Shown in pieces: positions 34,703 to 44,532 of a stretch of 49,072 nt of DNA. The stretch's first letter is position 1. Each line of letters starts with the position of its first letter. Position numbers and translations under genes: made by a program. The notes under the pieces were generated by a model that had not been told where the DNA came from, did not search any database, and worked only from the letters and a program-made list of their open reading frames with translations. This stretch comes from Tetragenococcus solitarius NBRC 100494 (GTDB lineage Bacteria > Bacillota > Bacilli > Lactobacillales > Enterococcaceae), in contig NZ_BCPY01000014.1 of the NCBI RefSeq assembly GCF_001544195.1, positions 1 to 49,072 of the forward strand. The letters run 5' to 3'.

Positions 34703-36034
34703 TCAATATAAATACTGAATATCGCTTGCTGTTGTTGGATAATTAAAGAGCGTTTGGCTAACTTCTTTGGCTGAATAACCATGTTTAATCAACAGCGCTA
34801 GATAATTAATCATCTCGTCAGCTTCCATACTCAAACAAGACGCACCGACTACTTTATCTTGCTTTTGGTCGATAACCAGTTGGACTAAAACTTGTTTTTC
34901 ATGTTGTCTTTTATAAGTAATCCAATCCTTCATATCGACAGTTTTTACTTCATACCGCTCTATATCTTCTCGCGCTTGATTTACCGTTATACCCACTTGA
35001 GCCATTTTTGGCAAAGAAAAGACAATGGTTGGGATGTATGGATATTCAATCTCTGTACGATCTCCTAAAATTTGTCCAACCACATAGTTTGCTTCATATC
35101 CTGCAGCAGGTGTCAATTTAGGTGCTGGAGAAGCTGCTGAATCACCGACTGCATAAATATGAGAGACATCTGATTGCAAATGATTGTTCACCTTAACACC
35201 CTTAGTTGAATAGTCAACTCCTATTTGATCTAGCCCTAATTGATCCACATTAGCTATTCGACCAACTGCCGCAAAGACCGCATCCGTTTGTCTGTTAAAA
35301 TCGTTACCTATCACGCGATAGCCTTCAGTGTCCTTTTGTATTTCCGTGATTTCCTGATTAAAAACGATCTCCACGCCATTCTCAGACAACTGATCACAAA
35401 GTTTCTTCACTAATTTTTCTGGAAAAGCCTTCAATGGACGATTGTTGTGATGAATCAAAGTGACCTTAGCTCCGGCAGAAGCAGCGATTCCAGCAAGTTC
35501 AAAAGCCACATATCCGCCTCCTAAAATTGTAATGCTTGCTGGCATTTCGTCTAAATCTAAAAAGTCTGTGCTTGTTTGTAAAAATTCTTTGCCCTTGATA
35601 TCTAACATTCGTGGACGCAAGCCAGTGGCGATAACGACATTTTGAGCTTCAATTGTTTGTTGCCCAACTTTTATTGTATGTGGATCGACAAAATGTGCAT
35701 GACCAGTGAGGGTTTCAATGCCATTATTTTTCAAGCTTTTATGCGTCCCTGGACTGATCTGCTGCGTATAAGCCCGCTTATTGGCCATTAAATCTGCCCA
35801 ATTGATTGAATTTTGCGTATTTAACCCTTGGTCTGCTAAAAGATCTGCGCGCTCTTTTGCTTCTACTGCTGTATACAAGATTTTTTTAGGATCACAACCA
35901 CGATTAGGGCAAGTGCCGCCCCATAGGTCTTCTTCCACAATAGCTACCTTTTGTCCTTGCGCTTTTAAAGAAGAAGCCGCTGCTGTTCCAGCCGGACCCG
36001 CTCCAATTACAACAGTATCATATTTTTCTACCAC
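34703..36034 (-). CDS. Disulfide-reductase-family flavoprotein (glutathione reductase/dihydrolipoyl dehydrogenase-like)
   Basis: 443 residues from GTG at 36034, 8 bases after AAGGAG. Other in-frame starts at 36037 and 36043 are too close to that site. FAD motif VVIGAGPAGTAAA, redox-active cysteines GGTCPNRGCDPKK, NAD(P) motif ILGGGYVAFELAG and second FAD motif IYAVGDSAAS are all present. The C-terminal catalytic HPT motif of classical members is YPT here (FNYPTTASD), so the proton-relay histidine is missing. It may reduce a low-molecular thiol, quinone or unknown disulfide. Single gene bracketed by 41-bp repeats. Confidence 0.88.
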   Translation of the reverse strand: MVEKYDTVVIGAGPAGTAAASSLKAQGQKVAIVEEDLWGGTCPNRGCDPKKILYTAVEAKERADLLADQGLNTQNSINWADLMANKRAYTQQISPGTHKSLKNNGIETLTGHAHFVDPHTIKVGQQTIEAQNVVIATGLRPRMLDIKGKEFLQTSTDFLDLDEMPASITILGGGYVAFELAGIAASAGAKVTLIHHNNRPLKAFPEKLVKKLCDQLSENGVEIVFNQEITEIQKDTEGYRVIGNDFNRQTDAVFAAVGRIANVDQLGLDQIGVDYSTKGVKVNNHLQSDVSHIYAVGDSAASPAPKLTPAAGYEANYVVGQILGDRTEIEYPYIPTIVFSLPKMAQVGITVNQAREDIERYEVKTVDMKDWITYKRQHEKQVLVQLVIDQKQDKVVGASCLSMEADEMINYLALLIKHGYSAKEVSQTLFNYPTTASDIQYLY

Positions 36035-36260
36035 CAATCTCACTCCTTATAGAATAATAGTTGCCCTTTACTTTTTCGTCACTTTCTTTTTTGTATCCCT
36101 TCTTTCCAACATAAAGGTGTCGTAACGCTTTCAATTACTTATAGCGTTTTACGAATTTTTCAATACCACGGCTCACTCGCATTCATTTTATCATAATTTT
36201 TCAAATTCGTTTATTCTCACCTATTAGCTATTTTTCTTTAAACTCTATTGTAAAATTTTC
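36035..36260. other. Upstream region of the flavoenzyme gene
   Basis: AT-rich, with no ORF. It should hold the minus-strand promoter of the flavoenzyme gene. I see no clear operator. Confidence 0.4.
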
Positions 36261-36424
36261 TAAATAAAGGAAACTTTGTCAAACCTCCCCTCTTTTTTAA
36301 AATAATGAAGGTTTCTTTCTCAATCTTCCCTTCTTTTTAGTTAGAAAAAGGGGAAGTCCGCTTGACCTCCCTTTATTTTTCGTAAAATGAAGGGACCTTT
36401 GCTTGACTTACCTTGATTATCCCC
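36261..36424. repeat. Four tandem degenerate copies of a 41-bp hairpin repeat
   Basis: Units begin at 36261, 36302, 36343 and 36384, exactly 41 bp apart. Each reads roughly A-rich, then GAAGGGA, a CTTTGCTTGAC-like centre, TCCCTT and a T-run. The purine and pyrimidine arms can pair, so every unit looks like a small terminator. A partial fifth unit (TAAATGAAGG) at about 36447 is displaced by a hairpin ACAAAGCTTGGAAGCTTTGT at 36426-36445. Related units lie at 34594-34675. Confidence 0.75.
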
Positions 36425-36473
36425 GCACAAAGCTTGGAAGCTTTGTTAAATGAAGGAAAAAAGTCGAAAAAAA

Positions 36474-36512
36474 TAGGACATTAACTAGCTGTAAGCCGTT
36501 AATAGTCCTCTA
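36474..36512 (-). terminator. Hairpin after the toxin gene
   Basis: ATAGGACATTAAC pairs imperfectly with GTTAATAGTCCTCTAT just downstream of the toxin stop. Probable terminator of the toxin-antitoxin operon. Confidence 0.55.
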
Positions 36513-36785
36513 TTATCGCTTATAAACGTCATTACTTTTAGCTGTTTTTATAACTAAGACAACAAAAGATGAATCTTGTATATCTACAATTATTCGATAT
36601 CCACCCACCTTATACCGCCAAAATGTGCCTAATTCTCCTTCTAAAGCTTTCCCCCAAGAACGAGAATTATTAGACCCTTCTATATGCTCATCAAGCCATT
36701 TAACTAACCGTCGTTGGATTTGTGGATCTAACTTATTAAATTCTTTATCTGCTTTTTTAGCAAATTTCCAAGTATATGTCTTCAA
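36513..36785 (-). CDS. RelE/ParE-superfamily toxin
   Basis: 90 residues. The fold pattern is clear: YTWKFAKKADKEFNKLDPQ at the N-terminus, GKALEGELGTFWRYKVGGYR in the centre and IIVDIQDSSFVVLVIKTAKS at the end. The TTG start overlaps the antitoxin stop by 4 bases (TTGA), the classic coupled arrangement. RelE-type members cleave mRNA in the ribosome; ParE-type poison gyrase. This looks closer to RelE, but the target is not proven. Confidence 0.9.
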   Translation of the reverse strand: MKTYTWKFAKKADKEFNKLDPQIQRRLVKWLDEHIEGSNNSRSWGKALEGELGTFWRYKVGGYRIIVDIQDSSFVVLVIKTAKSNDVYKR

Positions 36786-37000
36786 ACTATCCCCAACCGG
36801 CGTCTAATCTCGTCTCTAGATACTGTTTCGCCATTACTTTCTTCTAAATTTTGTGCTGCCTCATAATAATCATCCTCATCTTGTAACCGATCTAAAATTG
36901 TTTGTCTCATAAAAGTTGTTACAGAAACGCCTTCAAATTCAGCTAATTCTTTAATTTCTCGATATTGTTCATCTTTAAAACGTAAAGAAGTTACAGTCAT
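36782..37000 (-). CDS. Ribbon-helix-helix antitoxin (DUF6290/RelB-like)
   Basis: 72 residues from ATG at 37000 with AGGAGG upstream. The N-terminal ribbon TVTSLRFKDEQYREIKELAE and helices EFEGVSVTTFMRQTILDRLQ bind operator DNA; the acidic C-terminal half should wrap the toxin. First gene of the pair, so it probably represses its own promoter. Confidence 0.9.
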   Translation of the reverse strand: MTVTSLRFKDEQYREIKELAEFEGVSVTTFMRQTILDRLQDEDDYYEAAQNLEESNGETVSRDEIRRRLGIV

Positions 37001-37137
37001 AACTAACACCTCCTAAACAGTTTATAACACAGAATAGGCTTCGATTGAAGTCTACTGTTTATCTTAACTAAACCTTTCGCAAAATATAACTAAAATAATA
37101 TGCTTTATTCGAATGATCGCACACTCTAAAAAACATA

Positions 37138-37281
37138 TTATTTAAACTTATAAATTAATTCTTCAGGTGTATAAACGACTAATCCACTGTTAAGATAGTC
37201 ATCAATATTTCTAGTAACAATGCTTTCTACACCGTTACGATTTGCCGTGGCTATAATCAAAGTTATCTTCGAAAAGTACAT
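37138..37281 (-). pseudogene. C-terminal remnant of a PIN-domain toxin
   Basis: 47 codons from ATG at 37281 include LIIATANRNGVESIVTRNID and VVYTPEELIYKFK, the end of a PIN-type ribonuclease toxin (conserved ATA...NGxxxIVTRN). The N-terminal acidic catalytic residues are missing. It lies next to a broken antitoxin-like gene, so a second toxin-antitoxin module has decayed here. Confidence 0.7.
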
Positions 37282-37287
37282 CCAATA

Positions 37288-37498
37288 TTACTTTAATATC
37301 AATAGTACCGCACATTTTTCACCTGTTGTTCCTGCTTTCTCTCCGCTCTCTCCATTTTTACATCTAGATCCCAGGTAAACTAACAATACCTACTAGGTCT
37401 TCTAACAAGTCTTTTTTATCTTCTACCACATCTTCAATAGTGATCCTTTTAGTATCTCCCTGTTTTTTAGTTTCTCTGTGCTTTCCCATAACTCCCAT
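37288..37498 (-). pseudogene. Frameshifted antitoxin-like gene
   Basis: ATG at 37498, preceded by GAGGTG, starts MGVMGKHRETKKQGDTKRIT and continues through IEDVVEDKKDLLEDLVGIVS to a TAG at 37364. One base of shift at the GGG run (37370-37372) restores DLDVKMERAEKAGTTGEK to a stop at 37288. The context beside a PIN-toxin remnant suggests its antitoxin. Confidence 0.6.
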
Positions 37499-37610
37499 GA
37501 TTGCTCACCTCTTTTAATTATTATGTCATGAATTATACATAAAGTATAATTTTCTTTTTTAGGCGAAAAAATAAACTCACTTCACAAAAAACAAAGTGAG
37601 TTTGTCCATA

Positions 37611-39032
37611 TTAAACTGCTTCAACTGTTTCTTCCTTTTTCACAGGAACATCCTCAAACCCAATGACCCAAGTAGCGATAAAGGTAACAACAGCAGCAAT
37701 AATCATCGCGATAACCGCATTCCAAAGGTTAGCTAAATTTCCAGTATCAGCTGGATTGATCCACATTGGTAAAGAAACCAAACCTGGCGTTAAAAATATA
37801 TACGCATTAACTCCTGTAATTCCAGCGTAAAGCCCGCCGCTAAATCCACCAATCATACACGCGTACATAGGTTTACGTAATTTCAATGTAACCCCATATA
37901 AGCATGGTTCAGTAATACCAGCAAGTAAAGCCGTCAAGCTAGCAGAAACTGCTGTCCCTTTAAAAACAGGATTTTTTGTTCTTAATGCAATCGCAAAAGT
38001 AGCAGACGCTTGGGTAATATTGTGCATCAAAGTCAATACACGTGTAAATGGGTCAAATCCATTTTTATTGATTAAATCTAATCCTGCCACAGCAAGAGCA
38101 GAATGCATTCCTGTAGTAACAATCCAAGGATAAATCAAAGAAAAGATGGCTATGGACAAGAAGCCGAGCTTATCACTCAAATAAAATATGACTTCTGAAA
38201 TTCCTTGAGAAACATACATCATAGCAGGACCGATAATGACAATCGTTAAAGGAACCACAATAAAAATACTTAACAATGGAGCTAAAAAACGTCGCACCGA
38301 GACCCAAAGATGTTTGTTGAAAAAACGATCAACATAAGACAAGATCCAAATAGCCACAATCGAAGGGATGATTGTACTGGCATAAGAAAAGCCTAAGACA
38401 GGAACAGCAAGAAAGCTAATATCTGTTCCACTTTCCACCATCTCTATAAAGCTAGGATTAATTAAAGTACACCCTACAAGCGCGGCTAAGTAAATATTGG
38501 TTTCAAAATGCCTTGCAGCTGACATTGCCACAAATACAGGCAAAAAATAAAAAGCTGAGTCAAAAACAAAGAAAAGAATCTGATAAGTAGTCGAAGCTTC
38601 GGGCAAGATCCCCGCCATATTGAGAAGTAATACAACACATTTTCCCATTCCGCCAGCAACCAGCACTGGAATCATAGGTGTAATACTGCCAACAATTGCA
38701 TTAAGAATCTTAGAGATAATATTAACCTTCTGTTTTTTGCTTCCCTGTTCTGCGTTTATGTTATCATTATCCGACTTGCTTTCTTGTCGATCCAGCAATT
38801 TTTGAAAAGCTTCATAGACAATATTGACGGAATTACCGATCACAATTTGATATTGTTCTCCCTGATGAACAAGGCCCATCACACCTTCTATATTTTTAAT
38901 CGCCTTTTCATCAATCTTATTTTCATCATAAGGAATTATTCGTAAACGGGTGGCGCAATTCCAGGATTGTTTTACATTTTCTGCACCGCCCACCGCTTGT
39001 AAAATTTGTTCTGCCAAAGTTTGTTCTTTCAT
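37611..39032 (-). CDS. Beta-glucoside-class PTS subunits IIB-IIC
   Basis: 473 residues from ATG at 39032, which starts one base after the glucosidase stop and has AGAGG upstream. The N-terminal IIB domain (phosphocysteine in SWNCATRLRI) is followed by a IIC domain with about ten membrane segments (NPSFIEMVESG, ALLAGITEPCLYGVTLK). No IIA domain is fused, so phosphate must come from another IIA, probably a glucose-type one. It imports and phosphorylates beta-glucosides for the adjacent glucosidase. Confidence 0.9.
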   Translation of the reverse strand: MKEQTLAEQILQAVGGAENVKQSWNCATRLRIIPYDENKIDEKAIKNIEGVMGLVHQGEQYQIVIGNSVNIVYEAFQKLLDRQESKSDNDNINAEQGSKKQKVNIISKILNAIVGSITPMIPVLVAGGMGKCVVLLLNMAGILPEASTTYQILFFVFDSAFYFLPVFVAMSAARHFETNIYLAALVGCTLINPSFIEMVESGTDISFLAVPVLGFSYASTIIPSIVAIWILSYVDRFFNKHLWVSVRRFLAPLLSIFIVVPLTIVIIGPAMMYVSQGISEVIFYLSDKLGFLSIAIFSLIYPWIVTTGMHSALAVAGLDLINKNGFDPFTRVLTLMHNITQASATFAIALRTKNPVFKGTAVSASLTALLAGITEPCLYGVTLKLRKPMYACMIGGFSGGLYAGITGVNAYIFLTPGLVSLPMWINPADTGNLANLWNAVIAMIIAAVVTFIATWVIGFEDVPVKKEETVEAV

Positions 39033-39033
39033 A

Positions 39034-40536
<1,503 letters not shown>

Positions 40537-40580
40537 TTATTAAAATCATGTAAATTTGTTAAATAGATTTGTAAATTTTT

Positions 40581-40609
40581 TAATTGCGCTTTCATTGTGT
40601 CTTATTATA
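40581..40609 (-). promoter_or_regulatory. Promoter -10 box and cre-like site of the beta-glucoside operon
   Basis: On the minus strand TATAAT (about 40604-40609) is followed at the expected start point by TGAAAGCGCAATTA (40581-40594), 11 of 14 matches to cre by eye. CcpA bound there would block transcription. Confidence 0.6.
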
Positions 40610-40736
40610 GCTTTTTCTTTCCTTCTGTGCAACAGACCAAAAAATAATTATGGTTTTGTGCAATTGCTTATTTAACATCTATTTTTAGAAAATTATGCTA
40701 TACTGTTAACAATAAAATCACAAAGGAGGCTTATTT

Positions 40737-41501
40737 TTGTTTGATTTTCGCCAATTAGTTCGAACACATTATGATGAATTCACACCGCAAGAAAAAACTG
40801 TCGCCGACAACTTTCTAGAATTCCCTAACCATATTTTAGAAAAAAATATCACAAATTTAGCTGCCAGCTTTAATGTTTCACGCAATTCTATTACACGATT
40901 TTGTCAGCGACTAGGTTTTGATGGTTATACAGAATTAAAATACGAATTCAAAAAATATTTAGCTTCGACTCACACAATCGACTCGCAAAAAACAAGTTTG
41001 TTATCAAATATGACAAGCGCTTATCAAGAGAAGCTCGACGAAATGGTTTCTCTAAACACCTTTTCAGATGCTGATATCTATAAATTTGCTCAAAAAATAA
41101 TCACAAATCCTTCCATAAAAATCGTTGGAACAGGAAAATCACTACCAGTCGCTTTACAATTAAAATACCACCTGCAAGACTTAGGAATTTATGGGCAATT
41201 CATAGATTATATCTATTTATCAAAAGAACTTGATTTTGCTTTTAATGAACAAGACCTTGTCATTGTCTATTCTGTTAGTGGCAAAAGTTACGCTACCAAT
41301 GCAATATTACAAAGCGCAATAAATAAAAAATCCCACGTTATTTTAATTACAACTGCAAGAAACCTAAACCTCAAAGTGGAACAACAATTTATTTTGCCTA
41401 ACGTAAGTCACTATAATCCTTATTATCTTAGCAATCACATGTTATTATTTGTCTTTAACGACCTATTGTATAATGCTGTCTCCTATCAACAAAATCAATA
41501 A
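40737..41501 (+). CDS. RpiR-family regulator of the beta-glucoside operon
   Basis: 254 residues from TTG at 40737 with AAAGGAGG upstream. Helix-turn-helix NLAASFNVSRNSITRFCQRL; SIS domain with KIVGTGKSLPVALQLKYHL and VIVYSVSGKSYATNAIL. It is divergent from the glucosidase/PTS genes across 236 bp, so it probably controls them in response to a 6-phosphoglucoside. Confidence 0.88.
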   Translation: MFDFRQLVRTHYDEFTPQEKTVADNFLEFPNHILEKNITNLAASFNVSRNSITRFCQRLGFDGYTELKYEFKKYLASTHTIDSQKTSLLSNMTSAYQEKLDEMVSLNTFSDADIYKFAQKIITNPSIKIVGTGKSLPVALQLKYHLQDLGIYGQFIDYIYLSKELDFAFNEQDLVIVYSVSGKSYATNAILQSAINKKSHVILITTARNLNLKVEQQFILPNVSHYNPYYLSNHMLLFVFNDLLYNAVSYQQNQ

Positions 41502-41525
41502 AAAATAGAATATTTATAGATAAAA

Positions 41526-41568
41526 AAGTTCTGTGAAATGATGAAATTCCACCATCTCACAGAACTTT
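41526..41568. terminator. Bidirectional terminator after the RpiR gene
   Basis: AAGTTCTGTGA pairs with TCACAGAACTT, with an inner GATG/CATC stem and A/T tracts on both sides. Confidence 0.8.
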
Positions 41569-41657
41569 ATTAGTAACAAAAATACCAAAGCCGATAATAA
41601 ATACTTCCATATCCTATCTACCTTTTAAATACAGAAAAAGCCAGTACGATATGAAGT

Positions 41658-41698
41658 GACCCCTAAAAGTTAGATTTTTGGTTTAACCTTTGGGGGTC
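41658..41698. repeat. Inverted repeat resembling an IS3-family terminus
   Basis: GACCCCTAAAAGTTA (41658-41672) pairs with TAACCTTTGGGGGTC (41684-41698), two mismatches. TGACCCCxAAAAGTTAGA is typical of IS150-group ends, so this may be a solo insertion-sequence scar. A terminator for the gene at 41728 is possible, but there is no T-run. Confidence 0.45.
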
Positions 41699-41727
41699 GG
41701 TTCAATATCTAGCTGCTTTTATTCATC

Positions 41728-42609
41728 TCATTTATCTCCTTTTTTCCCTGCTAAACCAGAAGCCGCGATATCTTTATCTCCGTAGCCTTCATCTAGTGCA
41801 CGTTGGAATCTTCGTAATCCTGCAGGGGTAATATCAATTTGTAGGTCTTCATCTTCGATAGCATCTACAATTAACTGCGCGTCTTTGACAGCGTTTTTTA
41901 TCGCAAAGCTAGCAGTGTAATCATCGTTTAAAATGGCCTTTCCTTTTTGCTGAAAATAAGGTGTATCCATTGGTCCACCGGTAATCACGTCCATGACAAG
42001 TTGTGGATCTACCCCTAGTTCTTTTGCAATTGTTAAGCTTTCTGCTACGCCATGAGTTAAAGCAAATACCCAACTATTTAAAGCAAGCTTTAAACGGCTA
42101 CTTTTTCCGGGCTCTTCAGACACCCAAATCGCTTTTTTACCAATAGTGTCAAAAATAGGCGCAAGTACCTCTTTATAATCACTAGATCCTGAAGGCATAA
42201 TCGTAAGTTCGCCACTTTCCGCCGGTGCCTTGGTTCCTTGCACAGGTGCGTCAAAAAAAGTAAGCGCATGATCATTCGCAAATTGAATAATGACATCTAT
42301 TTTTTTACCTACAGTGGTCATTTGTATCCAAATCGTTCCTTTTGCAAGTTCTTCTTGAGCTGATTGCATCGTTTCTAATACAGCAGCTGCATCTTTTAAA
42401 ACTGTAATGACAGCATCTACGTCTTTAACTGCTTCTTGGGGTGTGTCATACACCGTAACGCCATCTGATTGCAGAGCTTCTGCTTTTGCTCGAGTTCGAT
42501 TCCATGCATGGACTTCAAAACCATTTTTCTGCAAGTTTCTAGCCATTGGTGCACCCATAATCCCTGTACCTAATACTGCAACTGTTTTGATATTCCTTGT
42601 TTCAGCCAT
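41728..42609 (-). CDS. NAD(P)-dependent beta-hydroxyacid dehydrogenase (3-hydroxyisobutyrate dehydrogenase family)
   Basis: 293 residues. N-terminal Rossmann motif VLGTGIMGAPMARNL, substrate-binding FFDAPVQGTKAPAESGELTI and catalytic lysine region SSRLKLALNSWVF. Such enzymes oxidise 3-hydroxyisobutyrate, tartronate semialdehyde or similar acids, or reduce succinic semialdehyde. ATG with AGGAGG upstream. It is separated from the sugar cassettes and has no obvious partner gene. Substrate unknown. Confidence 0.85.
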   Translation of the reverse strand: MAETRNIKTVAVLGTGIMGAPMARNLQKNGFEVHAWNRTRAKAEALQSDGVTVYDTPQEAVKDVDAVITVLKDAAAVLETMQSAQEELAKGTIWIQMTTVGKKIDVIIQFANDHALTFFDAPVQGTKAPAESGELTIMPSGSSDYKEVLAPIFDTIGKKAIWVSEEPGKSSRLKLALNSWVFALTHGVAESLTIAKELGVDPQLVMDVITGGPMDTPYFQQKGKAILNDDYTASFAIKNAVKDAQLIVDAIEDEDLQIDITPAGLRRFQRALDEGYGDKDIAASGLAGKKGDK

Positions 42610-42667
42610 TTAAATACCTCCTATACAAAATTTTTCTACAATTTTACGTTATAATAAATAGCACTTA

Positions 42668-42686
42668 AAACGCAAGCATTGCGTTT
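42668..42686 (-). terminator. Short hairpin after the MscS gene
   Basis: AAACGCAA and TTGCGTTT around the loop GCA, just downstream of the minus-strand stop at 42700. The T-run is short, so termination may be weak. Confidence 0.5.
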
Positions 42687-42699
42687 ATTATAAATGTTC

Positions 42700-43614
42700 T
42701 TACGTCTCATCATCTGTAATATGTAATTTCGTCCCCACTAATTCAACCTCAGATTCATCTCTAAAACGTTGTAGTACTTGCTTATTTAACATCGTTTTTA
42801 TAGCCGTTCCTTCAGTATAATAAACTGGAAAACGTACTTTTAAAGTAATTCCTATTGGATTTACCTCAACAATACTTACCGGATTTACTTTACCATCAAA
42901 TAAATCCATTTTACGTTTTATTTCTTCTTTTCTATTTGCAAATCGTCCGTTCATTAATTCATAAACGTATGCATCTGAAATTTCCGTTAAAATCTGTTCT
43001 GCTTTTTCCCAATCACTATCGGGACGAATGGTGTATTCTACCTCTCTCCAATTAATTTTTAAAAGACCATTATAATTAAATAAAGGCTTGTCTAATAATA
43101 AACGATTTGGCAACCGAACCACTCTTCCTGTTGGAGCGTCCGCTTCAAACCAGTTTGATAATTCCATCATTTGAAAATAAAGAGGCGTAACTTTTGTAAC
43201 AATGCCTTTGTTATTATCAATTTCAATGCGATCGTAAATTTTAAAATATTTTTTCCGTAATAGCATTGTCCATACGATAATATTTGAAAACAAGCCCTTA
43301 ATAGAAAACAGCGCTAAAGCTCCTATTAATAATAAAAATAAGATTACTGAATCAGCTACTGACATCCAAATGATAGAAAACAACACTAAAAATACAAGTC
43401 CAAAAAAGTAATTGGAGGTACTTATAAGAACATTAACAACCTTTGTGCTACTAATTTTACGATCGTATAATTTATTTAATTCATGTGTTAGCCAATACCA
43501 CACACATATCGCTACAATAGAAAAAACGATTTTTTCCGTCAAAACTTGTGAATCGTTAATATTCGCACGAACATCGGAAAAAATTGATTGAATTATTTCC
43601 TTTATTTGTTCCAA
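42700..43614 (-). CDS. MscS-family mechanosensitive channel
   Basis: 304 residues from a TTG start with GAGGGG upstream. Three or four N-terminal membrane helices precede the MscS core (IKGLFSNIIVWTMLLRKKYF, KIYDRIEIDNNKGIVTKVTPLYFQM), with a soluble C-terminal domain. It opens under membrane tension to release solutes on osmotic downshock. The N-terminal region is short compared with the large MscK-type channels. Own gene, not part of the neighbouring PTS operon. Confidence 0.88.
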   Translation of the reverse strand: MEQIKEIIQSIFSDVRANINDSQVLTEKIVFSIVAICVWYWLTHELNKLYDRKISSTKVVNVLISTSNYFFGLVFLVLFSIIWMSVADSVILFLLLIGALALFSIKGLFSNIIVWTMLLRKKYFKIYDRIEIDNNKGIVTKVTPLYFQMMELSNWFEADAPTGRVVRLPNRLLLDKPLFNYNGLLKINWREVEYTIRPDSDWEKAEQILTEISDAYVYELMNGRFANRKEEIKRKMDLFDGKVNPVSIVEVNPIGITLKVRFPVYYTEGTAIKTMLNKQVLQRFRDESEVELVGTKLHITDDET

Positions 43615-43682
43615 TACTATCCCCTCAATTTTTACTATATTTAAATATGGCTACTCATGAACACTTTATTTTGTTCTTATCT

Positions 43683-44387
43683 TTATATCTCAAAAACAAA
43701 ATAATTGATATCTCCTCTATATTTGGAAATAGAATATTCTATAGCGATTTTATCGTGTGTAAAACCTTGTGTATGAAAATAGAATATTGGATCATTTTCT
43801 TCAATGTTTAATAAATCGCTTGTTGTTTCGTCTGCCTTTATTACCTCAAGTTTACGTGACACGGATTGAATTGGGTAATTAAATTCTTTAAACACGTTAT
43901 ATAACAGTTGCGTTGAAAAATCTACTTCTTCTAATTTGGGAAACATTTCCTTTGGAATATAAGTGGTAACTGTAACCAAAGGGTCTTCACCGGCGTAACG
44001 TAAACGAACCAATTTATATACCTCTTTATTTGGCTCAATATTTAAGTTTTCTGAGACTTCTTCGTTAGCATGCTCGATTGAAAAATTCAGAACATTGGTC
44101 TTAGGCGAAATACCTTTACGGTTCATTTCAGAATCAAAACTTTCGATTACATGAGTGAATTCTTGCTTGATTTTAGTCTTTTTAACAATTGTTCCTCTTT
44201 TTTTTCGTCGCTCTAAATACCCTTCGTTAACTAATGCTTGAACTGCTTGTCGCACAGTGGGTCTACTGACACCATATTGTTCTGATAATTCTAATTCAGT
44301 TGGAATAGTGTCATTTTCTTGATAAAAACCGTTATTGATTTTTTCTAGTAAGTCCATACGAATTTTTTTATGTAGTGGAATCTTCAT
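43683..44387 (-). CDS. GntR-family repressor (HutC/UTRA subfamily)
   Basis: 234 residues. N-terminal winged helix (IPTELELSEQYGVSRPTVRQ, then AVQALVNEGYLERRKKRGTI) and a C-terminal UTRA effector domain (VYKLVRLRYAGEDPLVTVTT). It lies just downstream of a mannose-class PTS operon. The duplicated palindrome ATGTAATTACAT at the PTS/deoC divergent promoter is its probable operator; UTRA regulators usually release DNA on binding a sugar phosphate. Confidence 0.9.
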   Translation of the reverse strand: MKIPLHKKIRMDLLEKINNGFYQENDTIPTELELSEQYGVSRPTVRQAVQALVNEGYLERRKKRGTIVKKTKIKQEFTHVIESFDSEMNRKGISPKTNVLNFSIEHANEEVSENLNIEPNKEVYKLVRLRYAGEDPLVTVTTYIPKEMFPKLEEVDFSTQLLYNVFKEFNYPIQSVSRKLEVIKADETTSDLLNIEENDPIFYFHTQGFTHDKIAIEYSISKYRGDINYFVFEI

Positions 44388-44477
44388 ATCGTTAACTCCC
44401 TTGAATGTTTATTCATACTCATAGTATACGCTAGATTTGTTGAACAGGTAAAGGTTCTCTTTGTCTAAAATAAAAAA

Positions 44478-44512
44478 GTCAGAAGAATACATTGCTATAG
44501 TATTCTTCTGAC
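44478..44512 (-). terminator. Terminator of the second mannose-class PTS operon
   Basis: 13-bp perfect stem: GTCAGAAGAATAC (44478-44490) with GTATTCTTCTGAC (44500-44512). A-run before it and after it, giving a T-run on the minus strand. Confidence 0.85.
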
Positions 44513-44532
44513 CAAAAAATTATGGTTAGTTA

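Noticed and set aside
36261-36424. CRISPR array
   Set aside because: Units are contiguous and degenerate with no unique spacers, and no cas genes are present.
41658-41698. Complete insertion sequence
   Set aside because: Only a terminus-like inverted repeat is visible, with no transposase reading frame nearby.
43584-43811. 75-codon plus-strand frame
   Set aside because: Lies across the MscS start and GntR end on the other strand, with no ribosome site or motif.
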